DNA of 64,000 nucleotides from the NCBI GenBank assembly GCA_023453795.1, contig JAEXSP010000032.1, positions 128,200-192,199 on the forward strand. The letters run 5' to 3'. This DNA comes from Bacillota bacterium. GTDB lineage: Bacteria; Bacillota; Clostridia; Acetivibrionales; JAEXSP01. The notes below the pieces were generated by a model. That model saw nothing but the letters and a program-made list of their open reading frames with translations. It was not told the origin of the DNA and made no database searches. This document shows positions 43,656 through 52,792 of this stretch, one piece after another. The stretch's first letter is position 1. Every line of letters begins with the position of its first letter. Made by a program: the position numbers and the translations under genes.

Positions 43656-44243
43656 ATGGATAGAAAGGCAGAAATAAAAAGAAAGACTAATGAAACGGAT
43701 ATTTCTCTGAACCTATGCATAGACGGATCAGGGCAAACCCAAATTGCAACCGGTATTGGCTTTTTGGATCATATGCTTACCCTTTTTACGAAGCACGGCC
43801 TGTTTGATTTGACACTGAAAGCAGACGGAGATCTTGAAGTGGATGGGCATCATACGGTAGAGGATGTTGGCATCGTTTTGGGACAGGCAATTAAGCAGGC
43901 TCTTGGAGATAAGAAATCCATCAAGAGGTACGGTTGTTCCCATGTTCCGATGGATGAGTCTCTTGCAATGGTTGTTCTTGACCTCAGCGGAAGGCCATTT
44001 CTGGTCTATGATGTTAAATTGACTTCAGACAAGGTTGGGGATATGGATACTGAGCTTGTTGAGGAATTTTTCAGAGCGGTAGCCTTTAATGCGGGCATAA
44101 ACCTGCATATAAAAGTGTTTTACGGCAGCAATAATCATCATATTATAGAAGCTGTTTTCAAAGCTTTCGGAAGGGCCCTTGACGAGGCTACCCGAACGGA
44201 TTCAAGAATCGAAGGAGTTATGTCCACAAAGGGAAGCCTGTAG
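43656..44243 (+). CDS. hisB: Imidazoleglycerol-phosphate dehydratase
   Basis: 195 aa, ATG behind TGGAGG. FLDHMLTLFTKHG, DGHHTVEDVGI, SHVPMDESLAM and NNHHIIEAVFKA carry the metal-binding His pairs. The single-function clostridial form, with no phosphatase half. Step 6 of histidine synthesis. Confidence 0.96.
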   Translation: MDRKAEIKRKTNETDISLNLCIDGSGQTQIATGIGFLDHMLTLFTKHGLFDLTLKADGDLEVDGHHTVEDVGIVLGQAIKQALGDKKSIKRYGCSHVPMDESLAMVVLDLSGRPFLVYDVKLTSDKVGDMDTELVEEFFRAVAFNAGINLHIKVFYGSNNHHIIEAVFKAFGRALDEATRTDSRIEGVMSTKGSL

Positions 44244-44307
44244 TTAGTAGCGATGTGAAACATAAATTTTTAATATATATAATAATTATAAAGGAGTGTA
44301 TGCAATA

Positions 44308-45192
44308 ATGTTAATTAACGATACCGATTTTATTAAACTTCCTTTACATATCAAAGGAAAGGTAAGAAACGTATATGACCTTGGGGATAAGCTGTTGATA
44401 GTAGTTACGGACAGAATATCTGCATTCGATGTGATTTTTCCGAACCTTATTCCCAATAAGGGAAAGGTATTGAACAGCATATCTGATTTTTGGTTCGACT
44501 ATACCAAAGACATTATCGGCAATCATGTTGTTTCCACTGACGTAAGCACTTACCCGGAAGGGCTTTCAAAGTTTAAAGAGGAACTTCAGGGGAGATCCAT
44601 GCTTGTTAAGAAAATAGAAATGGTTGAAGCCGAATGTATAGTAAGAGGCTACCTTGAAGGTTCGGGACTTAAGGATTATCAGAAAACCGGAGGTATTTGC
44701 GGCCTTAAGCTGCCACAGGGACTGAGGCAGGCTGAACGTCTTCCTGAACCGATTTTCACCCCTTCAACAAAGGCAAATGAAGGACATGATGAAAACGTAA
44801 GCTATGAAGTGCTTTGCAGCAGGATAGGTACAGAACTTGCGCAAAAACTCAGGGATACAAGCATAGCGCTTTATAATAAAGCCAGCAAACATGCGGAAAG
44901 CAAGGGCCTTATTCTTGCAGATACCAAGTTTGAATTTGGAATACTTGACGGTGAGCTTGTAATAGGGGATGAAATGTTTACCCCCGATTCCTCAAGATTC
45001 TGGGATGCAGCCGACTATGAAGTAGGAAAGGCACAGAAAAGCTTTGACAAGCAATTTGTCAGAGAGTACCTTGAAGAGATCAAGTGGGATAAAAAACCGC
45101 CGGCTCCGGTTTTGCCTGAAGATGTAGTTAAAAAGACTGAACAGAAATATATTGAGGCTTATGAAAGACTTACAGGAAAGAAGCTAATTTAA
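44308..45192 (+). CDS. purC: SAICAR synthetase, long (yeast-like) type, within his operon
   Basis: 294 aa from the ATG at 44308 behind AAAGGAGT. GKVRNVYDLGDKLL, TDRISAFDVIFPN, PEPIFTPSTKANEGHDE and LILADTKFEFGI. The pattern and length match the long form of yeast ADE1 rather than the ~235-aa short bacterial form. It makes SAICAR, the precursor of AICAR. Placement inside the his operon makes sense because HisF releases AICAR, so the two pathways share this intermediate. Confidence 0.93.
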   Translation: MLINDTDFIKLPLHIKGKVRNVYDLGDKLLIVVTDRISAFDVIFPNLIPNKGKVLNSISDFWFDYTKDIIGNHVVSTDVSTYPEGLSKFKEELQGRSMLVKKIEMVEAECIVRGYLEGSGLKDYQKTGGICGLKLPQGLRQAERLPEPIFTPSTKANEGHDENVSYEVLCSRIGTELAQKLRDTSIALYNKASKHAESKGLILADTKFEFGILDGELVIGDEMFTPDSSRFWDAADYEVGKAQKSFDKQFVREYLEEIKWDKKPPAPVLPEDVVKKTEQKYIEAYERLTGKKLI

Positions 45193-45203
45193 GGGGTTAA
45201 CCT

Positions 45204-45815
45204 ATGATTGCTATAATAGATTATGGTGTTGGAAATTTAAGAAGCGTTGAAAAGGCGTTCCATTTCATTGGGGCTGAAGCAAACATTTCTTCAGATAAAA
45301 GAGAGATACTTAAAGCGGATGCAGTTGTGCTTCCGGGTGTCGGTGCATTTGAAGAGGCTATGGACCGTCTTGACAAAGCAGGCATGATAGATGTTGTTAA
45401 AGAAACCATTGAGGGCAATAAGCCGTTTTTGGGCATTTGCCTGGGAATGCAGCTGTTGTTCGATTACAGCGAGGAAGGCAATGGGAAGACTAAAGGACTT
45501 GGTATACTGAAGGGTTCAATAAAACAGCTCCCTGCCGATATGAACCTTAAGGTTCCGCATATGGGCTGGAACAGTCTCAAAACAGGCAGTAACTGTACGC
45601 TGTTTCAAAACCTTCCTTCAAATCCTTATGTTTATTTTGTCCACTCATATTACCTGACAGCTGAGGATAGGACCATAGTTGCCGCAACTACAGATTACGG
45701 TATTGAGTTTGATGTCGCAGTAAATAAAGGAAACCTCTATGCGACTCAATTCCATCCTGAAAAAAGCGGCAAGGTCGGGCTTTCTATGCTGCGTAATTTT
45801 GTGAGTATCGTATAA
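45204..45815 (+). CDS. hisH: Imidazole glycerol phosphate synthase, glutaminase subunit
   Basis: 203 aa, ATG behind AAGGGGT. Class I glutamine amidotransferase: Cys in FLGICLGMQL, His/Glu in QFHPEKSG, with VLPGVGAFEEAM before. Supplies ammonia to HisF through a tunnel. It is preceded by purC with an 11-base gap. Confidence 0.95.
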   Translation: MIAIIDYGVGNLRSVEKAFHFIGAEANISSDKREILKADAVVLPGVGAFEEAMDRLDKAGMIDVVKETIEGNKPFLGICLGMQLLFDYSEEGNGKTKGLGILKGSIKQLPADMNLKVPHMGWNSLKTGSNCTLFQNLPSNPYVYFVHSYYLTAEDRTIVAATTDYGIEFDVAVNKGNLYATQFHPEKSGKVGLSMLRNFVSIV

Positions 45816-45851
45816 AGCTAAATATTATTAAGAATTAAAGGAGCGAAATGT

Positions 45852-46565
45852 ATGAGAATTTACCCAGCCATAGACGTTAAGGACGGCAGGTGTGTGAGGT
45901 TGGTTCAAGGTCAGTTTGATGATGTTACTGTATATTCCGACAACCCGGTAGATATGGCATTCAAATGGGAAAAGACGGGCGCCGAATACCTTCACATAGT
46001 TGATCTCGATGGGGCGCGGGAAGGCGAGCCGCGCAATATTGACGTGATAAGCGAAATGGCTGTCAATCTTGGAATACCCGTTCAGGTGGGCGGCGGAATC
46101 AGAACAATAGAGATGATTGAACTTGCATTATGCAAGGGCATACAACGGGTGATTCTTGGGACATCGGCAGTGAGGGATCCCCAGCTTGTTAAAAATGCAT
46201 TAAGAACCTTTGAAAATAATGTTGTTATAGGTATAGATGCAAGAGACGGAATTGTAGCTATTGAAGGATGGGCAAAAAAAAGTGAATTCACAGCTGTCGG
46301 CTTTGCAAAAAAGATGGAGGAGCTTGGTGCCAAGACCATCATTTATACTGACATATCAAGAGACGGCATGATGAAAGGGCCAAACCTGAAAGCAATGGAG
46401 GAGATGGTGAAAGCTGTCAACATTGAGGTTATTGCATCGGGAGGGGTAAGCACCCTTCAGGACGTCAAAAACCTTAAGGATATAGGAATGCCCGGTGCCA
46501 TCATAGGAAAGGCGCTATATACAGGTGCAATTGACTTGAAGGAAGCCATAGAAGCTGCAAAATAG
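45852..46565 (+). CDS. hisA: Phosphoribosylformimino-AICAR-P isomerase
   Basis: 237 aa, ATG behind AAAGGAGC. TIM barrel: RIYPAIDVKDGRCVRLVQGQ at the start, IVDLDGA, VGGGIRTI, DISRDGMMKGPNL and IASGGVS. The catalytic Asp pair is visible (IDVKD and YTDISRDG). Normal length. Confidence 0.96.
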   Translation: MRIYPAIDVKDGRCVRLVQGQFDDVTVYSDNPVDMAFKWEKTGAEYLHIVDLDGAREGEPRNIDVISEMAVNLGIPVQVGGGIRTIEMIELALCKGIQRVILGTSAVRDPQLVKNALRTFENNVVIGIDARDGIVAIEGWAKKSEFTAVGFAKKMEELGAKTIIYTDISRDGMMKGPNLKAMEEMVKAVNIEVIASGGVSTLQDVKNLKDIGMPGAIIGKALYTGAIDLKEAIEAAK

Positions 46566-46587
46566 AAAAATAGTAAACTCATCCAAT

Positions 46588-46656
46588 CCCTTTTCTTTTA
46601 AGTTATAGAAGGGGAGAAATTGTTGCTGTACCCCCTCTTTTTTGAAAGAGAGGGGC
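46588..46656 (+). repeat. Double-hairpin element in the hisA-hisF gap
   Basis: CCCTTTTCT/AGAAGGGG (46588-46614) and CCCCTCT/AGAGGGG (46633-46656), each with an A/T-rich loop, followed by GGGGTGAGTTAGGGGG. It begins with ACTCATCC as in the hisD-hisC gap, so both may be copies of one intergenic repeat. Confidence 0.55.
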
Positions 46657-46683
46657 AAGGGGTGAGTTAGGGGGTAAATAAAT

Positions 46684-47445
46684 ATGCTGACAAAACGTAT
46701 AATTCCCTGTCTCGACGTACACGCAGGCCGGGTTGTTAAAGGTGTTAATTTTGTGAACATAAGGGATGCAGGAGATCCCGTGGAGATTGCCGCAATATAC
46801 GATAAGGCCGGAGCGGATGAACTTACATTTCTGGATATCACCGCGTCCCATGATGCAAGAAGCATAATGCTTGACGTAGTAAGCAGGGTGGCAGAACAGG
46901 TTTTTATACCGTTTACTGTCGGCGGCGGAATCAGAACGGTAGAAGACTTCAGGGAGATATTAAAAGCCGGTGCGGATAAGATTTCCGTAAATTCAGCAGC
47001 GCTGAAAAGGCCGGAGCTTATTTCTGAAGCAGCCTGCCGTTTCGGAAGCCAATGTGTTGTCGTAGCAATAGACGCAAAAAGGAAGGCTGACGGATCAGGC
47101 TGGGAGGTTTACTTAAACGGCGGCAGGATTAATACCGGAAATGATGCTGTTGAGTGGGCTGTCCGGGCAGAGAAGCTGGGAGCCGGTGAAATACTTTTGA
47201 CAAGTATGGATTGCGACGGTACCAAGAACGGTTACGACATAGAGCTTACAAGGCAGGTATCTGAAAGCGTGAAAATACCTGTCATTGCGTCGGGCGGGGC
47301 AGGTACGCTGGAGCACTTTTACGATGCTCTGAAAGAGGGTAAGGCAGATGCGGTACTTGCAGCATCTCTTTTCCATTATAGAGAGATGGAGATAAGAGAT
47401 CTTAAAAAATATCTTTCTGAAAGAGGAATTGAGGTCAGAAATTAA
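46684..47445 (+). CDS. hisF: Imidazole glycerol phosphate synthase, cyclase subunit
   Basis: 253 aa, ATG behind TAGGGGGT. KRIIPCLDVHAGRVVKGVNF, VGGGIRTVEDF, LLTSMDCDGTKNGYD, IASGGAG: the HisF TIM barrel with catalytic Asp11 and Asp130-type residues. Produces imidazole glycerol phosphate and AICAR. Forms the enzyme with HisH. Confidence 0.96.
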   Translation: MLTKRIIPCLDVHAGRVVKGVNFVNIRDAGDPVEIAAIYDKAGADELTFLDITASHDARSIMLDVVSRVAEQVFIPFTVGGGIRTVEDFREILKAGADKISVNSAALKRPELISEAACRFGSQCVVVAIDAKRKADGSGWEVYLNGGRINTGNDAVEWAVRAEKLGAGEILLTSMDCDGTKNGYDIELTRQVSESVKIPVIASGGAGTLEHFYDALKEGKADAVLAASLFHYREMEIRDLKKYLSERGIEVRN

Positions 47446-47484
47446 AAAAGGAATCAATTTTATTAATATAAGGGAGTAGTTGAA

Positions 47485-48144
47485 ATGAATGATTTTTTAA
47501 AGGAAGTCAAATTTGATGAAAATGGACTGATACCTGTTGTTACTCAGGATTACATGTCAAATGAGGTGCTGATGGTAGCCTATATGAATAGGGAAGCCCT
47601 TGAAAAGACTCTGGAAAGCGGACTGGCTACTTACTGGAGCCGCAGCAGAAAGAAGCTCTGGCTGAAAGGGGAGACCTCCGGGCACTTTCAGACAGTTAAA
47701 TCATTGAGCCTTGACTGTGACGGCGATACAATCCTCCTGAAGGTTGAACAGAAAGAAGCAGCCTGCCATACGGGACATTGTTCATGCTTCTTCAGGGAAC
47801 TTAAAAATGATGCTCTTGTTGAAGTATCCTCAAAAACGTCTGACGAAGCAGAAATTTGTGAAGATAAATCAAAAATATTGCAGGAAGTATATAATGTCAT
47901 CGTAGACAGGACAATAAACCCAAAAGAAGGATCATATACAAATTATCTCTTTGAAAAGGGTTTGGATAAAATACTGAAAAAGGTCGGAGAAGAGTCTGCG
48001 GAAGTTATAATCGCGGCAAAAAATAAGGCAAAAGATGAAATAAGATATGAAATTTCCGATCTTTTTTATCATATTTTCGTTTTAATGGTTGAGAGAGGAG
48101 TAAAACTTGACGATATATATGATGAACTAAAAGGCAGAAGATAA
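47485..48144 (+). CDS. hisIE: Bifunctional phosphoribosyl-AMP cyclohydrolase / phosphoribosyl-ATP pyrophosphatase
   Basis: 219 aa, ATG behind AGGGAG. HisI (residues about 5-110): VLMVAYMNREAL, TYWSRSRKKLW, LDCDGDTILLKV, and Zn-binding GHCSCFFRE. HisE (about 130-219): GSYTNYLFEKGLDKILKKVG and EESAEVIIAAKNK. The two early steps are fused as in many bacteria. Last gene of the operon. Confidence 0.95.
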   Translation: MNDFLKEVKFDENGLIPVVTQDYMSNEVLMVAYMNREALEKTLESGLATYWSRSRKKLWLKGETSGHFQTVKSLSLDCDGDTILLKVEQKEAACHTGHCSCFFRELKNDALVEVSSKTSDEAEICEDKSKILQEVYNVIVDRTINPKEGSYTNYLFEKGLDKILKKVGEESAEVIIAAKNKAKDEIRYEISDLFYHIFVLMVERGVKLDDIYDELKGRR

Positions 48145-48168
48145 AAATGTAAATTGACAATTAAATCG

Positions 48169-48228
48169 GCAGTCCGGTAAGTATGCAAGCGCCGCATTAT
48201 AGCGCACGTAGAATTCCAGACTGCTTTT
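48169..48228 (+). terminator. Probable his operon terminator
   Basis: GCAGTC-cGG (48169-48177) pairs with CCaGACTGC (48216-48224), followed by TTTT; the loop contains a GCGC inverted repeat. Structured, but with a long loop. Confidence 0.5.
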
Positions 48229-48302
48229 ATTGTGCAGGGCTCCGGTATTCGTAACAGTATAAGTTGAAAATAATTTGTGCGATTTCTTATTGGAGGTTTG
48301 CT

Positions 48303-49445
48303 TTGGATAAGTATAAACTCAAGCAGCTGCTAAGGCAGGAAGAAGGCCCCAAGCTTGATTTCAAGGCTTCTTTATGTTTAATCACCGAAAGTGAAAAAAA
48401 AGAATTGACAAAGGATGTAATTGCTATTGCCAATTCCAGGGGTGGAAGGGGCTATATAATCTTTGGCATTGAGGATAAGACCAAGAAAATTCTCGGAGTG
48501 GATACTACGGCCTTTAAGGAAGAGCAGATCCAACAGATAATTTATAACCGGTGTGATCCGCCTATACCTATTTCAATCGATTTTATCGAGCTGGAATGTA
48601 AAAAGGTAGCTGTTCTCACTATCTTTAGAAGCAGCCAGCAGCCTCACCAAATGATCAATAACGGTGCATTTTACATCAGAAGAGGTTCAACTACGGATAC
48701 TGCACGAAGGGGAGAACTGGCAAACCTATTTCAGGAAAACGGCCTTATGACTTACGAAACAGTCATGCTTAAGTCTGTAGATATAAGTGAACTTGATTAC
48801 GGAATGATCAGGCAGTATTTTCAAAACCTTAATGTATTCAGCGACAACCCGAGTGAAGTATTGTTGGAGGCAATGGGGATAGTCAGCAAAAAAGCTGAAG
48901 ACGACGAATATCACCCAACTATAGGGGGACTTCTTCTTTTCGGCAATAATCCTTCCCTTTACCTTCCCCATGTATATGTCAAGGCAATAAACGGGGAAGA
49001 AGCGGTATGCTTTTACGGGAATATATTGAAAATGCTGGATGATGTCACCGATTATCTGAAAGAGAAGATCCCTGACGAGGGATACCCCATTGGGGCAGTC
49101 TCGGAAGCGGTGGCAAATGCCTTGGTTCACAGGGATTACCTGGATGTATCAAGAGGAATTACAGTAACCATTGGAGAAAAAAATATAGAAATCAGCAATC
49201 CTGGGGCTTTAATGTCCGGCAACAGCATATATAAGTACATTAAGGAGAACAATCCCGACAGGAGAAATTCCTGGCTTTATCAGAGATTGCTCACCTTGGA
49301 CACTAAAAAGAGGTTTATGAAGTCAGGAATAGGTATGACCAGAATTAAGGACTCATTTAAGGACATAGGTGAGGTCAAATTCCTTAACATAGGCTCGCAA
49401 AATCTGTTTAAAGTTATTTTACCAAAGATAATCACACAAAATTGA
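48303..49445 (+). CDS. AlbA_2 (Schlafen-type) DNA-binding / HATPase-domain regulator
   Basis: 380 aa from the TTG at 48303 with TGGAGG six bases upstream. N-terminal AlbA_2 domain (residues about 5-130: EGPKLDFKASL, VIAIANSRGGRGYIIFGIED, GAFYIRRGSTTDTA) and a C-terminal GHKL-like ATPase domain (AVANALVHRDYLDVSRGITV, IEISNPGALMSG, KSGIGMTRI). Such proteins are putative transcription regulators (often annotated as RecG-like). It is followed by a TPR gene with a 10-base gap. No link to histidine synthesis is evident. Confidence 0.85.
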   Translation: MDKYKLKQLLRQEEGPKLDFKASLCLITESEKKELTKDVIAIANSRGGRGYIIFGIEDKTKKILGVDTTAFKEEQIQQIIYNRCDPPIPISIDFIELECKKVAVLTIFRSSQQPHQMINNGAFYIRRGSTTDTARRGELANLFQENGLMTYETVMLKSVDISELDYGMIRQYFQNLNVFSDNPSEVLLEAMGIVSKKAEDDEYHPTIGGLLLFGNNPSLYLPHVYVKAINGEEAVCFYGNILKMLDDVTDYLKEKIPDEGYPIGAVSEAVANALVHRDYLDVSRGITVTIGEKNIEISNPGALMSGNSIYKYIKENNPDRRNSWLYQRLLTLDTKKRFMKSGIGMTRIKDSFKDIGEVKFLNIGSQNLFKVILPKIITQN

Positions 49446-49455
49446 GGTGAAATTT

Positions 49456-50187
49456 ATGAAAGGAAATGCCAAAGACATAACAATGCTGAGGCAGGATCCC
49501 GAGTTTTTTTTCAAGCTTGGGATGAAGCATGCGAATAAGAAGTCTTTTGAAAAAGCTTTAAAATTTATTTCAAGCGCGATAGCATTAAATCCGCTAAACC
49601 CGGATTACCAGTTCAATTATGCATGCGTGCTTGCTGAACTTAAGGAAACAGATAAATCCAATAAAGTCCTCAAGATGATTCTGGCCAGTATAGACCCTGA
49701 ATTTTATGAATGCTATTTCTGCATTGGATGCAATTATTTTGAAAAGGGTAATATCAAAAAGGCTGTAGAATATTTTAAAAAATACATATCTGTAGACCCG
49801 GAAGGTCAGTTTGCCGAAGAAGCCCATGAAATTATTTTTTACCTGCAGGCCTACGATAAAACAATAGATACATCTTATGAAATAAGTCCTGTGCAGAGCG
49901 GATGGAAAAGAGAATGGGACCTTGTGATCGAATGTGCATTGAGAAACAGGGAGTTTGCATATAAATCCGACTATAAGAATGAACTTAAAGAGATATTAAA
50001 ACGCTTTGTTAAAAATGCGGACAGCGGTAACGAACCGGTAATCAGAAAGTCTGAAACCTGGGCGGCTGCGCTGGAATACATATATTGCAGCATGCACCTT
50101 ATAAAGGTGTCAAAAAAGAGCCTGGCTAAAAAATATAGAATTTCACCGTCGTCATTATACAGCAAGCTTAAGAATCTTGGAATGTAA
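49456..50187 (+). CDS. TPR protein with C-terminal helix-turn-helix-like end
   Basis: 243 aa from the ATG at 49456 (GAGGTG upstream). Three TPR units (residues about 10-130: ANKKSFEKALKFISSAIALN, KGNIKKAVEYFKKYISVD). The C-terminal 25 residues (KKSLAKKYRISPSSLYSKLK) look like a Fis/HTH-type recognition helix. A protein-interaction factor coupled to DNA binding is plausible; partner unknown, but the preceding AlbA_2 protein is a candidate by operon. Confidence 0.75.
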   Translation: MKGNAKDITMLRQDPEFFFKLGMKHANKKSFEKALKFISSAIALNPLNPDYQFNYACVLAELKETDKSNKVLKMILASIDPEFYECYFCIGCNYFEKGNIKKAVEYFKKYISVDPEGQFAEEAHEIIFYLQAYDKTIDTSYEISPVQSGWKREWDLVIECALRNREFAYKSDYKNELKEILKRFVKNADSGNEPVIRKSETWAAALEYIYCSMHLIKVSKKSLAKKYRISPSSLYSKLKNLGM

Positions 50188-50212
50188 TTTATATTCAAAA
50201 ATTGATTGGTAG

Positions 50213-50237
50213 GGATAGGCCTTTTGCCTATCCTTTT
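50213..50237 (+). terminator. Terminator after TPR gene
   Basis: GGATAGGC/GCCTATCC stem, CTTTT loop, followed by TTTTACTTTT. Confidence 0.85.
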
Positions 50238-50351
50238 ACTTTTATATTTCAAAACAGAAGAAAACCTGAGAAAAAGGGTGAATTTGCTAAGCGGTTGATG
50301 AAAAACACCTGTTATTCGCCAATATCAAATTAATTTGAAATAATCACATAT

Positions 50352-50380
50352 TTGCTTATAAATTGGTTAATATATTATAT
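50352..50380 (+). promoter_or_regulatory. Likely groES promoter
   Basis: TTGCTT (50352-50357), 17 bases, TTATAT (50375-50380), upstream of CIRCE. The region is very A/T-rich, so the exact -10 is uncertain. Confidence 0.5.
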
Positions 50381-50391
50381 TATTAATGTAA

Positions 50392-50418
50392 TTAGCACTC
50401 GGTAAGAGTGAGTGCTAA
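50392..50418 (+). promoter_or_regulatory. CIRCE operator (HrcA binding site)
   Basis: Exact consensus TTAGCACTC-N9-GAGTGCTAA, lying between the promoter and the groES start. HrcA binding here represses groESL and is lifted on heat shock. hrcA itself is not in this window. Confidence 0.97.
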
Positions 50419-50452
50419 TAAAAAGTGCAAATAATAAAGAGGAGGTAGCTTT

Positions 50453-50737
50453 ATGAAAATAAAACCTTTAGGTGACAGAGTTGTTGTAAAAATGTTGGAA
50501 AGCGAAGAAACTACAAAGAGCGGAATTGTCCTTCCGGGATCTGCAAAAGAAAAGCCACAGGTGGCTGAAATAGTTGCGGTTGGCCCTGGAACAGTCGTTG
50601 ACGGAAAAGAAGTCAAGATGGAAGTCAAGGTTGGGGACAAAGTACTTATGAGCAAATATGCCGGAACTGAAGTAAAGTTCGATGGCCAGGAATACACAAT
50701 ACTAAAGCAGAGTGACATTCTTGCGGTAGTGGAGTAA
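50453..50737 (+). CDS. groES: Co-chaperonin GroES
   Basis: 94 aa, ATG behind AGAGGAGG. KIKPLGDRVVVKM, SGIVLPGSAKEKPQ (mobile loop) and KYAGTEVKF. Caps GroEL. Normal length. Confidence 0.97.
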   Translation: MKIKPLGDRVVVKMLESEETTKSGIVLPGSAKEKPQVAEIVAVGPGTVVDGKEVKMEVKVGDKVLMSKYAGTEVKFDGQEYTILKQSDILAVVE

Positions 50738-50837
50738 AACAATTAACAATTAATAATTAAAGATTTAGGTTAAAGACCTTTTTTGTCATCAATTATTAAT
50801 TATTATTACTAATTAATGTATGTAGGAGGATAAGAGA

Positions 50838-52466
50838 ATGGCAAAGGAAATTAAATTCGGTGAAGAAGCCAGACGTGCACTCGAAAGCGGTGTAAACCAA
50901 TTAGCTGATACAGTTAAGATTACACTTGGACCAAAAGGAAGAAACGTTGTTCTTGATAAAAAATTCGGTTCACCATTGATCACAAACGATGGTGTTACAA
51001 TTGCTAAAGAAGTAGAACTTGAAGACAAGTTTGAAAATATGGGTGCTCAGCTTGTAAAGGAAGTAGCTACAAAAACCAATGATGTAGCAGGAGACGGTAC
51101 TACTACAGCTACACTTCTTGCTCAGGCAATAATCCGCGAAGGATTGAAAAATGTAGCAGCCGGAGCAAACCCGATGATCGTTAAAAAAGGTATAGCAAAA
51201 GCAGTTGATGCTGCAGTAGAAGGAATTAAGGAAATAAGCCAGAAAGTAAAAGGAAAAGAAGACATACAAAGAGTTGCTTCAATTTCAGCTAACGATGAGG
51301 TAATCGGAAACCTTATAGCAGATGCTATGGAAAAGGTAACTAATGACGGTGTTATAACTGTTGAAGAATCAAAGACAATGGGAACAAACCTCGAAGTAGT
51401 TGAAGGTATGCAGTTCGACAGAGGATATGTTTCAGCATACATGGTTACTGACACTGAAAAGATGGAAGCAGTTCTTGACGATCCATATATATTGATCACT
51501 GACAAGAAGCTTACAAATATTCAGGATATATTACCGCTTCTCGAACAGATTGTACAGCAGGGAAAGAAGCTTGTTATAATTGCTGAGGATGTAGAAGGCG
51601 AAGCTCTCGCAACCTTGATCGTAAACAAATTGAGAGGAACCTTCACCTGCGTTGCAGTTAAGGCCCCGGGCTTCGGTGACAGAAGAAAGGCTATGCTCCA
51701 GGATATAGCAATACTCACCGGCGGTGAAGTTATAACAGAAGAACTTGGTTTGGATCTTAAGGAAACTAAGATAGAACAGCTTGGTAAGGCAAGACAGATC
51801 AAGATTCAGAAGGAAAATACAATATTAGTAGACGGAGCAGGCAATACTGAGGACATCAAGAAGAGAATTGCATCAATCAAGGCTCAGATTGAAGAAACTA
51901 CATCGGACTTTGACAGAGAAAAGCTCCAGGAAAGACTTGCTAAGCTTTCAGGCGGAGTTGCTGTTATTCAAGTAGGTGCAGCAACTGAAACTGAAATGAA
52001 GGAAAAGAAATTGAGGATTGAAGACGCTCTTGCAGCTACTAAGGCAGCAGTTGAAGAGGGCATAGTTTCCGGCGGCGGTACTGCTCTTATCAATGTTATA
52101 CCAAAGGTTGCAAAATTGCTTGAAAATACTTCCGGTGATGAGAAGACAGGTGTTCAGATCATTGTTAAATCTCTTGAAGAACCGGTAAGACAAATTGCTG
52201 CAAATGCGGGTCTTGAGGGTTCCGTAATCGTTGAAAAAATTAAAAACAGCGAAGTTGGAGTCGGATTTGATGCATTGAACGAAAAGTACATCAACATGAT
52301 CGAAAAAGGTATTGTAGATCCTGCAAAGGTAACCAGATCTGCTCTGCAGAATGCAGCATCTGTTGCATCCATGGTTCTGACTACCGAGAGCATAGTAGCC
52401 GATATTCCGGAAAAAGAAGCTCCTGCACCTGCAGGAATGCCTGGCGGAATGGGCGGAATGTATTAA
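50838..52466 (+). CDS. groEL: Chaperonin GroEL
   Basis: 542 aa, ATG behind TAGGAGGA. KEIKFGEEARRALESGVN, GPKGRNVVLDK, GDGTTTATLLAQ (ATP loop), and the Gly-Met tail GGMPGGMGGMY. Folds proteins in the ring with GroES. The 100-base gap after groES carries only a weak AGGT/ACCT hairpin. Confidence 0.98.
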   Translation: MAKEIKFGEEARRALESGVNQLADTVKITLGPKGRNVVLDKKFGSPLITNDGVTIAKEVELEDKFENMGAQLVKEVATKTNDVAGDGTTTATLLAQAIIREGLKNVAAGANPMIVKKGIAKAVDAAVEGIKEISQKVKGKEDIQRVASISANDEVIGNLIADAMEKVTNDGVITVEESKTMGTNLEVVEGMQFDRGYVSAYMVTDTEKMEAVLDDPYILITDKKLTNIQDILPLLEQIVQQGKKLVIIAEDVEGEALATLIVNKLRGTFTCVAVKAPGFGDRRKAMLQDIAILTGGEVITEELGLDLKETKIEQLGKARQIKIQKENTILVDGAGNTEDIKKRIASIKAQIEETTSDFDREKLQERLAKLSGGVAVIQVGAATETEMKEKKLRIEDALAATKAAVEEGIVSGGGTALINVIPKVAKLLENTSGDEKTGVQIIVKSLEEPVRQIAANAGLEGSVIVEKIKNSEVGVGFDALNEKYINMIEKGIVDPAKVTRSALQNAASVASMVLTTESIVADIPEKEAPAPAGMPGGMGGMY

Positions 52467-52490
52467 TAGAAATTTACAAGTTAAGATATA

Positions 52491-52520
52491 AAAAAGGGCT
52501 CATTACAAATGAGCCCTTTT
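52491..52520 (+). terminator. groEL terminator
   Basis: AAAAGGGCTCATT/AATGAGCCCTTTT with a three-base loop. Can work in both directions. Confidence 0.9.
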
Positions 52521-52792
52521 AAATATTGTTCTTTCCAGCATTTTTTACTTCACATAAAGAAATTTTGGGTATAAAATAGAATCAGCATGGACTTCATTTG
52601 ATTTTATACCAAGCTATCCATTTTTAATTATTTTTCCTCAAATATATATTGCCATTTTACTTCCTATAGATTATCTTAAGAAAGAGGACGAAATATCAGG
52701 CAATTGCCCGATAATATTATATTGCTTTGCAAACCTTTGATTTATGACGAATTCGAAAGAGAAATTATTAAATATCTTTAAGGGGGAAAGTA

